DNA of 64,000 nucleotides from Desmonostoc geniculatum HA4340-LM1 (GTDB taxonomy: Bacteria > Cyanobacteriota > Cyanobacteriia > Cyanobacteriales > Nostocaceae): positions 1 to 64,000 of the forward strand of contig JAHHHB010000021.1 in the NCBI GenBank assembly GCA_019359545.1, given 5' to 3'. The notes beneath the pieces are model-generated. The model did no database searches. It was given only the letters and a program-made list of their open reading frames with translations, and was not told where the DNA came from. Below are positions 1-7,726 of this stretch, piece by piece (within the stretch, counting starts at the first letter, position 1; each line of letters opens with the position of its first letter). A program made the translations under genes and the position numbers.

Positions 1-2
1 GA

Positions 3-104
3 TTTCGGCGTTTGAGTAAGGATTATGAGTTGTACACCGAGCTAAGTGAAGCAATGATTTATGGCTCATTGATTCGTCTGATGATAAAGCGAATGGCAGC
101 TTAA
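3..104 (+). CDS. Transposase, C-terminal end only (IS4/IS5-type DDE), cut by the window edge
   Basis: An open frame enters from the left edge and stops with TAA at 102-104. Its 33 residues include RRLSKDYE and YGSLIRLMIKRM, a C-terminus I associate with IS5-like DDE transposases of cyanobacteria, in which the last helix follows the catalytic Glu region. The catalytic residues would lie outside the window, so I cannot say whether the gene is intact. The next 210 bases hold no gene and probably include the right end of the insertion sequence. I could not fix a terminal inverted repeat without the left end. The family call is from memory of the motif only. Confidence 0.55.
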   Translation, partial: FRRLSKDYELYTELSEAMIYGSLIRLMIKRMAA

Positions 105-317
105 GGTTTTGTTTACGAATCAGCTCTGAATTAAGCATAGATCTCGTAATGCTTTCAGGGACTTGAGTTCTAATTCTGTGCGTGTGAACATAAAATAGTA
201 GTGTCCTTCATCAAGTTGGGCTTGGTGGTGAACTGTTTTCCAGACGGGTTACACCACCAATAAAATACTTTAATTCCTTGTATACGTCCGTTAAAGCATT
301 ATTCACGTTTCTCAACA

Positions 318-500
318 ATGCCTAATCCTAAAGGTAATCCTGAAAATTTTGGAAATCAATCAAGTAGAGAATTAACTGATAGTCTTAGCTTTCGGGTTAC
401 CAAGGAAATGAAGGAAGAAGTCAAAGCCAAGGATGACCCGCCAGAGTTTTGCCGTCGTGCTATCCAAGAAGCGTTAGACAAGGACAAGAAGAAGGAGTAG
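318..500 (+). CDS. Small hypothetical protein, possibly ribbon-helix-helix-like
   Basis: This 60-residue ORF starts at an ATG and is highly charged. It begins MPNPKGNPENFG and then has LSFRVTKEMKEEVK followed by a predicted helix ending in EALDKDKKKE. The stretch 'SFRVTKEMKEEV' has the look of the beta-strand and first helix of a ribbon-helix-helix DNA-binding protein or antitoxin, but I do not recognise a named family. No toxin-like partner follows. The 188 bases downstream hold only short direct repeats of an ACTCGGAAC type. It sits immediately after an insertion sequence end and may have arrived with it. No convincing ribosome binding site is visible. Confidence 0.45.
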   Translation: MPNPKGNPENFGNQSSRELTDSLSFRVTKEMKEEVKAKDDPPEFCRRAIQEALDKDKKKE

Positions 501-688
501 CTTATATCTCTAGTTACTCGGAACTTGAGCTTCTCAACTCGGAACGCCAAGACGAGAACTCAGAATGTTGCATGAGAGTCTATAACTTTTGTGTACGCGT
601 TATCTGCTTGGAAGAAAGGGTAAAGCGGATACATTTTCTACACACAAGGATACTACTTTGACAAAGTTTGCTACAAGTAGTGTGATTT

Positions 689-2329
689 ATGATTGTCATA
701 ATTAAAACAACTGACTCTCAATCATCAATGGTGAACTCTACCCTTGTTCTCACACTCTATGTCAACCCTGTAACAGGGAATGATATTAATATTGGTTCCC
801 GGTTAAGTCCGTTCAAAAGCCTCACCCGTGCTTTAAAAGTAACTAAAATCCCGACAATCATTCATTTAGAATCTGGCACTTACAGCGTCGCTGGTGGGGA
901 GGTATTTCCCCTAGTTATCCGTGGAGGAGTGAAGATTGTAGGTGATGAAGCTGACAAAGGAGCAGGGATTGTAATTTCTGGGAGTGGCGAGTATCAAAGT
1001 CCCAGCTTTGGAATGCAAAATATCGCGGTGCTGCTGTTAGAAAATGCCAGCCTTTTAGGTGTAACTGTCACCAATTCCTCAGTAAAAGGTACTGGTGTTT
1101 GGATTGAATCGGCTGCACCTACTTTAGCCAACAATACTTTTAGTAACTGTGGGCGGGAAGGTGTGTTTGCCACTGGCGCTGCTAAACCGACAATTTTGGA
1201 TAATGTATTTGTGCAAAATACTGCTAGTGGGTTAGTGATGGCAGGTCATAGCCAGGGCGAAGTATTGGGGAATGTATTTCAAAGAAATCCTTTGGGAATA
1301 GCAATTAGTGACTTTGCAGCTCCCGCGATCGCCAATAACAAATTATCAGAAAATCGCACGGCGATCGCACTTTCTCGCAACGCCCACCCTGTACTGCGTC
1401 AAAATCTCATTGCCCAAAACTCCCAAGGTGGTCTGTTTGTCAATGGTAATGCAGTTCCGGATTTAGGTAGTACCGAAGATCCCGGTCACAATATATTTCG
1501 TGATAATAATGAATTTGATTTACACAATGTCACTACACAAAAGGTTGTTTCTGTAAGTAATCAGTTGAATCCTCGTCTTGTCAAGGGCTTGGTGGAATTG
1601 ATTGCTCTTAAAGAGGACGCTCTTACACGGGGATACGGGGACACGGGGAAAGAGGACGCGGGGACGCTCTTACACGGGGACACAGGGACACGGGAGACGG
1701 GGAATTTATTACAAATACTCTCGACGTCTTCTTCCCTCTTTGCGTCTTTTCAACTAGATGGCCATTGGGCAGAACCATTTATTCAGGCATTGGTGAGTAT
1801 GGATTTAACTCAGGATTTTGCCGATGGTAGCTACCAGCCAGATAAAGCGATGACTCGCGCTGAATATGCGGCTTTAGTGGCGGTTGCTTTTAAGCCGACT
1901 GCTAAACGCCCAGCACCGGATTTTGTAGATGTATCCCAGGATTTTTGGGCGTATAATGCCATCCAAATTGCGGCTAGGGGTGGCTTTGTTAGCGGATTTA
2001 ACGATCGCACTTTCCGCCCCCATCAAAATGTGCAACGACTACAGGTGATTGTTTCTCTAGTTAATGGACTGGGACTACCACAGGCTGATAACAATGTTTT
2101 AGAAGTGTATAGCGATCGCCATAGGATTCCCGACTATGCCCAAAAAGCTGTTGCTACTGCAACACATCAAAGAATAGTTGTCAACTATCCAGACCCGACA
2201 TTGCTTGCACCATCACGTCCGGCAACATGCGCGGAAGTTGCAGCGATGGTTTATCAGGCATTAGTCGCCATTGGGCGAACACCTGCGATTGAATCAATGA
2301 ACAGCGAACAGTTAGTGGGGGATTTATAG
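689..2329 (+). CDS. DUF1565 beta-helix protein with C-terminal S-layer homology domains
   Basis: This 546-residue protein is probably exported or bound to the cell surface. Residues of about 25-270 match the DUF1565 right-handed parallel beta-helix pattern: LYVNPVTGND near the start, then many short NxF/NxI turns such as NNTFSNC, DNVFVQN and NNKLSENR. From about residue 350 the sequence becomes S-layer homology, with HWAEPFIQAL, FADGSYQPDKAMTRAEY and a second FNDRTFRPHQNVQR unit. This fits a surface-anchored carbohydrate-binding or polysaccharide-processing protein. No clear signal peptide is visible at the ATG used; the next in-frame ATG is at 728. A GGGGACACGGGG-type repeat has been inserted in frame between the two domains (see 1611-1702). 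The function of the helix is not known to me. Confidence 0.7.
   Translation: MIVIIKTTDSQSSMVNSTLVLTLYVNPVTGNDINIGSRLSPFKSLTRALKVTKIPTIIHLESGTYSVAGGEVFPLVIRGGVKIVGDEADKGAGIVISGSGEYQSPSFGMQNIAVLLLENASLLGVTVTNSSVKGTGVWIESAAPTLANNTFSNCGREGVFATGAAKPTILDNVFVQNTASGLVMAGHSQGEVLGNVFQRNPLGIAISDFAAPAIANNKLSENRTAIALSRNAHPVLRQNLIAQNSQGGLFVNGNAVPDLGSTEDPGHNIFRDNNEFDLHNVTTQKVVSVSNQLNPRLVKGLVELIALKEDALTRGYGDTGKEDAGTLLHGDTGTRETGNLLQILSTSSSLFASFQLDGHWAEPFIQALVSMDLTQDFADGSYQPDKAMTRAEYAALVAVAFKPTAKRPAPDFVDVSQDFWAYNAIQIAARGGFVSGFNDRTFRPHQNVQRLQVIVSLVNGLGLPQADNNVLEVYSDRHRIPDYAQKAVATATHQRIVVNYPDPTLLAPSRPATCAEVAAMVYQALVAIGRTPAIESMNSEQLVGDL
1611..1702 (+). repeat. GGGGACAC-type short repeat array inside a coding sequence
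   Basis: An 18-bp direct repeat beginning GACGCTCTTACACGGGG occurs at 1616-1633 and 1663-1680, surrounded by further GGGGATACGGGGACACGGGG copies. The same kind of G-rich array occurs in spacers of this window, for example at 26101-26140. Here it is translated without a stop into a Gly/Thr/Asp/Glu-rich linker (DTGKEDAGTLLHGDTGTRE) between the beta-helix and SLH domains. Confidence 0.8.
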
Positions 2330-2359
2330 CGTTTGGAGTTTGGATACAATGCATGGGTG

Positions 2360-2595
2360 GGGGCACACAGCTGTCATTGGTGTCAACTTAACGTGAAACC
2401 CTTGTAAAGATGTGATATTGAGTTAATTCACTTACGGTTAGTCACCGCGTCACCCCACCCTAACCCTCCCCGATGTATTGGGGAGGGAACTAGATTCTTT
2501 TTTCCCCCTTTTCCAAGAGGGGACTAAGGGGGGTAAAGCGTATGTGGGACAAGCGTTTGAGCTTAAGTTGACACCAATGCACAGCTGTGTGCCCC
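2360..2595. mobile_element. Nested-palindrome MITE-like element, copy A
   Basis: The outer arms are a near-perfect inverted repeat of about 32 bp. The left arm begins GGGGCACACAGCTGT at 2360 and runs to CAACTTAA at 2391; the right arm starts TTAAGTTGACACC at 2563 and ends at 2595. Between them lies an inner module that begins CACCCCACCCTAACC and ends AAGGGGGGTAAAGCG. This carries its own hairpin, CCCTCCCC-gatgtatt-GGGGAGGG, at 2464-2487. There is no ORF. Most of the 420-base spacer between the SLH gene and the next gene is this element. Copy B lies at 3733-3954. Confidence 0.75.
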
Positions 2596-2749
2596 TACTG
2601 CTCTGAACACTGTTTCGTAAAAAAGATAACCACTAAATCACTCCATAGACTCTTGCATCTGCGAAGTTGACAAGTAGAATAGGAAACACTGCCTATCGAC
2701 TTGACAACTCTGGGAAAAAAGCCATGTAGTTAAAAGCACGATAGGCTAT

Positions 2750-3529
2750 ATGCGATGGGTGAAAAATCTAGACCTATTGCCAAAAGCTAACAGCCCCATG
2801 TTAACAACACTTCCAGACACCTCTGCCAATTTGGCGATCGCGTTATTAATTCACTATAGTTTTGATCTCAGTGGGTATAGTGCCAATGAGCTAGTTGAAC
2901 GTTGGCAAACGCAATACCCACTGAATTGGCTACACCTGGCAGTGATTGAGGCACTATATCAAGGTCGTTATAAAGCGGTTTCTGTGCAGCAAATCTTAGT
3001 ATTTTGGCAGCGTCGGGATCAGGCTACATATCATTTCAACATGGAATTTGAACGAATGATTTGTAGCAAGTTTCCCCAAAGCCTAACCTCATTGGCTGCA
3101 CCAGCCCTACCGCCAGCCAAGAAAAACCCCACTTTTGAGAAAGTAACAAAACTTCAATTACCACCTGGGAAAGCTAGTAATGGTCATCAAAGAAGCAATA
3201 CTACAACTCTACAACTGAACGGTTACAAACAAAAGACATCTTTAGGTGAAGAAGAAGACAAGCAGGAAGTTAGGGAGAATAAAAGCGCCCTCAAGTCTAC
3301 CACTGCTGGTGACTCAGCTTCTTTGGCAACGCTTCAGCTATCGTCTGCTGTTAACCAAAGGCAAACTTCACCAGAAAGTGCATCACCAGCCTCTCATCAA
3401 CAGCCAAAACTACTACCACCTGCGGCTATTCGTCCCCCAATAGGGCAATTTACCCCAGAAAAAAGCGATCGCTCTGAGTCTTTCACGTCTAAACTCAAAG
3501 CAATGTCTGGGGAGGGGAGTAGGGAGTAG
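2750..3529 (+). CDS. Conserved cyanobacterial-type hypothetical protein with a disordered C-terminal half
   Basis: This 259-residue protein has two clear parts. Residues 17-115 are compact and helical (ANLAIALLIHYSF, ELVERWQTQYPLNWLHLAVIEALY, ILVFWQRRDQATYHF). The rest is low-complexity Ser/Thr/Gln/Pro/Lys with no recognisable domain. The N-terminal half looks like a conserved domain of filamentous cyanobacteria, but I cannot name it. The ATG at 2750 is used; the ATG at 2798, just before LTTLPD, is an alternative, and neither has a strong ribosome binding site. The last codons (SGEGSRE) run into a GGGAGTAGGGAGTGGGGAG array, so the C-terminus was probably redrawn by that repeat. Confidence 0.6.
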   Translation: MRWVKNLDLLPKANSPMLTTLPDTSANLAIALLIHYSFDLSGYSANELVERWQTQYPLNWLHLAVIEALYQGRYKAVSVQQILVFWQRRDQATYHFNMEFERMICSKFPQSLTSLAAPALPPAKKNPTFEKVTKLQLPPGKASNGHQRSNTTTLQLNGYKQKTSLGEEEDKQEVRENKSALKSTTAGDSASLATLQLSSAVNQRQTSPESASPASHQQPKLLPPAAIRPPIGQFTPEKSDRSESFTSKLKAMSGEGSRE

Positions 3530-3611
3530 GGAGTGGGGAGATGAGGGAGATGAGGGAGAATTTTATAAGTTGCTAAATCATCCGTTTATTCAGCAATACC
3601 GTTGATTTTTG

Positions 3612-4013
3612 TAGGACTTACGCACTGTACAAATGCATCGTGGTGTGAATTAACGATGCTCCCAGTTGTTTCAGGCTTTTTTTAATTATCGTGCGATGCC
3701 TACGGCGGTAAACTACGTAAATAGACCATGCTGTAGGGGCACAGCAATGCTCATTGGTGTCAACTTAACGTGAAACCCTTCATTTACTTACGCTTACTCA
3801 CCGCGTTACCCCACCCTAACCCTCCCCGATGTATTGGGGAGGGAAATGGATTTCTTTTCCCCCCAATCCATCGGGGGGATTAAGGGGGGTAAAGCGTATG
3901 TGGGATAAGCGTTTAAGCTTAAGTTGACACCTATGAGCAATGCTGTGCCCCTACGAAAGATGTGGTTTTAACCTTGTTTATATTTGGTATTTATTGTCAA
4001 TGCGTAAGTCCTA
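3612..4013. repeat. Outer 13-bp inverted repeat TAGGACTTACGCA enclosing MITE copy B
   Basis: TAGGACTTACGCA at 3612-3624 is repeated exactly inverted at 4001-4013 (TGCGTAAGTCCTA). The 402-bp unit has no gene and encloses the complete 3733-3954 element, so palindromes are nested at three levels here. The same outer arm type flanks a different inner palindrome at 57877-57970. The whole 531-base spacer between the genes ending at 3529 and 4061 is made of this and flanking G-rich repeats. Confidence 0.75.
3733..3954. mobile_element. Nested-palindrome MITE-like element, copy B
   Basis: The arms are 36 bp long. The left arm starts GTAGGGGCACAGCAATGC at 3733 and the right arm ends GCTGTGCCCCTAC at 3954; when inverted they differ at only about three positions. 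The interior repeats copy A closely: ACCGCGTTACCCCACCC, the hairpin CCCTCCCC-gatgtatt-GGGGAGGG, then AAGGGGGGTAAAGCGTATGTGGGA. The interior differs from copy A in the second C/G-rich block. No ORF is present. Confidence 0.75.
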
Positions 4014-4060
4014 TTTTGTTGGTTTTTAAAGTGGATTTCAACAAGTCTAAAGTATACAAA

Positions 4061-6145
4061 TTATTCCTGAATTCTGACTTCTGAACCCTGAATTCTGTCA
4101 GATATTCCAATTAATTCCTGAAACCGCCGATCTTTGGCAATATCGTCAAAATCTAGATCCGTTGCTGCTTCTTGTTTGTATCTGGGATTAATTTCAATTG
4201 CTTGTTGGAGAGTTACTAAAGATAGTTCTATTTGTCTTTGGAGTGCGTAACAGGCTGCTTTATTGTAATAAGCGCTGGCATAATCTGGTTTAATTTCTAG
4301 TGCTTTATTAAAACTAGCGATCGCTTCGTCATCGCGTCCGAGTCTGACTAGAGTATAACCGTATTTATCCAATATTTTGGGAGAATTTGGTTGTAATTCT
4401 AGGGCTTTTTCCAAACATGTAATTGCTTCTTCATATTGTTCTAATGCTATGAGAGAAAGACCGCGATTCAACCAAGCAACTGCATCGTCAGGCTTAATTT
4501 GTGTAGCTTTCTCAAATGAAACAAAGGCTTGCTGATGCTGTTGTAAATTACCAAAAGCGACACCGCGATCGCACCAAGCTTGATGATAATCTGGTTGTAT
4601 CTGAATAGCTCGGTCATAAGAGGCGATCGCATCTTTGTAGCGTTTCAATCTTCCGAGAGTTAAGCCGCGTTTTAACCAAATAACAGGGTCATTAGGTTGA
4701 ATTTTAACTGCTTGATTATAAATGGCGATCGCATCTTCATAACGTCTTTCAGAAAACAGCGTATCTCCCTGCTTTACATACTCATCAGCGCTGGATTCAG
4801 GTTCTTGTGGCTGTTCTTCTTTTGTTTCTTCAGCTTCCTCTGGAATAGATGCAGATGTCATCTCAATCAATTCCTGAAGAATGATATCTTTTCTTTGTTG
4901 GGCATCCAATTGTAACTCAGATAGCTGCGAAACAAACTCTGTTTCTAACTTTTCTAGCTTCTCTAAAATCAGAATCTTTTGTTGTTGAGCATTGAATTGT
5001 AATTCTGAGAATTGCGAAGTAAACTCATAACCAGATTTTTCCAAATTCTCAATGATTAACTCTTTAGATTTTTGAGCGTCTACTTGTAATTGAGATAATT
5101 GAACAGCAAACTCTGATTGCAATGCTGTTAAATTTTCAATAATTTTATTTTTTTGCTCTTGAGCATCCGTCTGTAATTCAGATAGTTGAGATTTTAATTG
5201 ATGATCTAATTTTTCCAACGTGACATTTCTCTGCTGTTGAACATCTATTTCTAACTGAGATAATTGAGCAGCAAATTCCGACTGCAATTTCATTAAACTC
5301 TCAACAATGATATCTTTTTCCTGTTGAGCATCAGATTGCCATCCAGAAAGTTGAGATGTGAACTCAGACCTTGATAATTCTAAATCAGCAACGGCTAATT
5401 CTTGCTGTTGTTGTATACCCAATTTTAAATTAGACAGTTCTTCAGACAAACTAGATGCTAATTTTACGAGATTTTCCATTGCTAAATCTCTTTGTTGTTG
5501 AGCCTCCAACTCTAACTTAGATAACCCAGAAGCAAATTTTAACTCCAAAGATTCTATATTTTCTTGAGACTTTTGAATTTCAGCTTCTAATCTATTTAAT
5601 ATCTCTGCTTTAACTAAATCTATATCAGATGTGACAACAGATAAACTTTCTGCTTGATTTTTAATTTTTTCTTGGAGAGCAGTAGTTTCCTGTTCTAAGT
5701 CATAATTTATTTTTTTAGATTCTTGAATCAGATTTTCCGCATCTTGCTTAACAGTAGTTAGCTGATTTTGTAATTTTTCTACCCCCTCTAATTGTTGCAT
5801 TGCTCTATCAACAATTTCACGGATGATGGCTCGTCGTAATAGCCAAAGTAAAGCAATGATAGCTAAGGGAAATAAGCTTAATATAACTAGCCAAATATTG
5901 ATTAAAATAGTTGTACGGCTAAAAGCCCTCTTCAAATCAGATTGAACTTGCTTTTCGGCTCGTAATCGCGTTAATTCTTCGCGTTCCTGATTTGATAACA
6001 CCGCACCAGGAGTTATTGCTGGTTTGGACAGTGGCGCGGATTGTCCACTAGCAATACTAGCAGGTAGTAGTAAAGGTAAAAAGATAATAGCGCTTTTGAC
6101 AAATAAAGCGAAAATAGCTTGATTTTTGCTCTTCATAACAACCAT
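4061..6145 (-). CDS. Membrane-anchored coiled-coil and TPR protein
   Basis: This 694-residue protein has a signal-like N-terminus (residues 1-33, ending ASIASG) and one strong membrane segment at about 80-103 (INIWLVILSLFPLAIIALLW). A long coiled coil follows. Within it, residues 198-426 are eight copies of a 29-residue repeat (one copy is 26) of the form SEFxxQLSELQxDAQQQK. An acidic linker (EEAEETKEEQPQEPE) leads to about six TPR units from residue 453 (for example YEDAIAIYNQAVKIQPND), ending in FDDIAKDRRFQELIG. It probably acts as a scaffold on the membrane or in the periplasm; partners are unknown. The last 12 residues (SDRIQGSEVRIQE) are encoded by a GAATTCTGA-type intergenic repeat. The ATG at 6145 is used; 6136 is an alternative. 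Confidence 0.7.
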   Translation of the reverse strand: MVVMKSKNQAIFALFVKSAIIFLPLLLPASIASGQSAPLSKPAITPGAVLSNQEREELTRLRAEKQVQSDLKRAFSRTTILINIWLVILSLFPLAIIALLWLLRRAIIREIVDRAMQQLEGVEKLQNQLTTVKQDAENLIQESKKINYDLEQETTALQEKIKNQAESLSVVTSDIDLVKAEILNRLEAEIQKSQENIESLELKFASGLSKLELEAQQQRDLAMENLVKLASSLSEELSNLKLGIQQQQELAVADLELSRSEFTSQLSGWQSDAQQEKDIIVESLMKLQSEFAAQLSQLEIDVQQQRNVTLEKLDHQLKSQLSELQTDAQEQKNKIIENLTALQSEFAVQLSQLQVDAQKSKELIIENLEKSGYEFTSQFSELQFNAQQQKILILEKLEKLETEFVSQLSELQLDAQQRKDIILQELIEMTSASIPEEAEETKEEQPQEPESSADEYVKQGDTLFSERRYEDAIAIYNQAVKIQPNDPVIWLKRGLTLGRLKRYKDAIASYDRAIQIQPDYHQAWCDRGVAFGNLQQHQQAFVSFEKATQIKPDDAVAWLNRGLSLIALEQYEEAITCLEKALELQPNSPKILDKYGYTLVRLGRDDEAIASFNKALEIKPDYASAYYNKAACYALQRQIELSLVTLQQAIEINPRYKQEAATDLDFDDIAKDRRFQELIGISDRIQGSEVRIQE

Positions 6146-6538
6146 CTCAATCTTTTGGTCAGTTCTTGAAGCGGCGTGCCTCTCTCCAATCTATAACAAA
6201 ATTAAGTAGTAATCTGGTGAAATATACTAAAGGGTAGGCATTGAGTCCATCCTCTTACACTTGATATCTCAGTAACTACTACTTTTGGGATATCTAATTT
6301 TTTACATTATCTACTGAAGATGGGGGTGGGGAATAGGGAGTGGGGAGTGGGGTATGGGCTAAAATTTATCGAAATAGAATAAAGGCTTGAGTCGTGAGAA
6401 TTCAGTTGTGTATTAGAGTATGGTTGGCGGATAAATAAACAGTGAAATACCACACCAGTTACAATTTGCCAGACTCTTAATTCTGATTTCTGGATTCTGG
6501 ATTCTGAATTTTTCTTCAATTAACAAAGGCGGTAGGAA
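6146..6538. other. Spacer without a gene
   Basis: This 393-base spacer holds a GGGGAGTGGGG-type run near 6325-6357 and a GAATTCTGATTTCTGG-type short repeat near 6478-6512. I see no open frame that looks coding and no terminator. It lies between two divergently transcribed genes, so it should contain both promoters. Confidence 0.5.
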
Positions 6539-6799
6539 ATGAGTCGCATCAATCCTTATACACTGCAAATGCAGATTACCCGAATGTTTGAGCAAGGACA
6601 ATCATTCTTTGCCACAACCAAAGTACAGGAATGGTTGAAAGAACGTAAACACAATCCACTAGATTATGATATTATTTTTCATCAAAAACCTGCCCCTCCT
6701 GGTTCAAAACAAGTGATAGCAGTGGAAATTGAATTACGCCGTAAAGATGGACAACCTGTAGATCCCTGGTTGCAAGAACAAGCTAACCTTCATGGGTGA
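6539..6799 (+). CDS. Conserved hypothetical protein, 86 residues
   Basis: The ORF starts at an ATG and encodes a compact, soluble protein: MSRINPYTLQMQITRMFEQG, then WLKERKHNPLDYDIIFHQKP, and a strand-rich end with VIAVEIELRRKDGQPVDPW. The alternation and clean length suggest a real small gene, and I recall similar short proteins in Nostoc, but I cannot attach a function. No signal peptide, membrane segment or Cys/His cluster is present. It stands alone, with a palindromic repeat 135 bases downstream. Confidence 0.6.
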   Translation: MSRINPYTLQMQITRMFEQGQSFFATTKVQEWLKERKHNPLDYDIIFHQKPAPPGSKQVIAVEIELRRKDGQPVDPWLQEQANLHG

Positions 6800-6933
6800 T
6801 CCGATTTTGGATTTTGGATTTTGGATCGTGGAAGAGTTAGTAAATCATCGCTAGATATTGGGGGTAAATGGTAACGAATATCGTTATTTAGGGACTTCCA
6901 GAAAATAAATTATCTCAAATTATTTTTACATTT

Positions 6934-6969
6934 GTAGGGTGCGTTACGCGAAACGCTAACGCACCCTAC
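6934..6969. repeat. Palindrome GTAGGGTGCGTTA with 13-bp perfect arms
   Basis: GTAGGGTGCGTTA at 6934-6946 is repeated inverted as TAACGCACCCTAC at 6957-6969, with a 10-base loop. It is one of a group of GTAGGG-ended palindromes in this window (36189, 46253, 54303, 57917, 62909), each with a different interior. Confidence 0.85.
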
Positions 6970-7012
6970 GTATCTGTTCAAAAATCAAATAGTAGTCTTA
7001 TAGAAATTTGGT

Positions 7013-7549
7013 ATGAATAGTAACACTCGTTTACAGATGATTTTAACAGATACACCTATTGATACAGTATTACCTGCGATCGCTCAACTAAATTTACCTA
7101 ACTGGTGGTTAGCCGGAGGTGCAGTCAGAAACACCGTTTGGCGTTCAATTTTTGGCGAACATTGTGGCTTAGGTATTAAAGATTTTGATATTGCATTTTT
7201 TGATATCGAAGGAAATCGTTCCCAGGAACTAACAGCAAAGGCAAATCTCACAGAACAATTTCCTCATGAGCAATTTGATGTCAAAAATCAAGCTAGTTTT
7301 GCTCGTTGGCGTCTTGCTTCGAGACCCTACACTAGTACAGAAGATGGTATTACAGATTGGTTACACACTGCTACTGCTGTGGGAGTCCGATTAGATGCAC
7401 AAGGCCAATGGCAATTTTTCACTCCCTACGGGTTAGATGACTTGTTTGCTGGCATTATTCGGCCTACACCAGCACATACTCATAATATTGATGCCCACAA
7501 TAAGGCCTCTGGGTTTTTGTCAAAATGTCCTTATCTACGGTTGGCGTAA
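7013..7549 (+). CDS. Nucleotidyltransferase-fold protein (DUF925/NTP_transf_6 family)
   Basis: This 178-residue protein shows the family's hallmark: NWWLAGGAVRNTVW at about residues 30-43, then IKDFDIAFFD, in which the two Asp residues are the expected metal ligands of a polymerase-beta-type nucleotidyltransferase fold. Further on, FARWRLASRPYTSTEDGI and ADQ-like LDAQGQWQFFTPYGLDDLFAG match the family's C-terminal half. The length is normal. The substrate of this family is not known to me. The gene stands alone, and a palindromic repeat follows at 7576. Confidence 0.75.
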   Translation: MNSNTRLQMILTDTPIDTVLPAIAQLNLPNWWLAGGAVRNTVWRSIFGEHCGLGIKDFDIAFFDIEGNRSQELTAKANLTEQFPHEQFDVKNQASFARWRLASRPYTSTEDGITDWLHTATAVGVRLDAQGQWQFFTPYGLDDLFAGIIRPTPAHTHNIDAHNKASGFLSKCPYLRLA

Positions 7550-7575
7550 AAGTTACGGTGTTGGTGACCAGATGT

Positions 7576-7600
7576 AGAGACGTTGCAATGCAACGTCTCT
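7576..7600. repeat. Palindrome AGAGACGTTG(caatg)CAACGTCTCT
   Basis: This hairpin has 10-bp perfect arms around a 5-base centre, preceded by GT. Copies occur at 60254-60282 (same arms) and 15685-15713 (arms changed to AGAGAGGTTG/CAACCTCTCT). The paired change keeps the hairpin. Confidence 0.85.
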
Positions 7601-7726
7601 CAATTTTTTGGTACGGAATGGCAATGTTAATAATTTTCTACGTATTGGGAATAATTAAAATAGAACCCCTCTTTCGGGACAGAACGGGGGGTGATGCAAA
7701 TTTTATAACTTTATAATCAAAAATCA

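Noticed and set aside
449-661. 70-codon frame after the first small gene
   Set aside because: It overlaps the 318-500 gene in another frame and its sequence looks random.
7525-7716. 63-codon frame downstream of the nucleotidyltransferase gene
   Set aside because: It runs through a palindromic repeat, overlaps the preceding gene and has no family resemblance.
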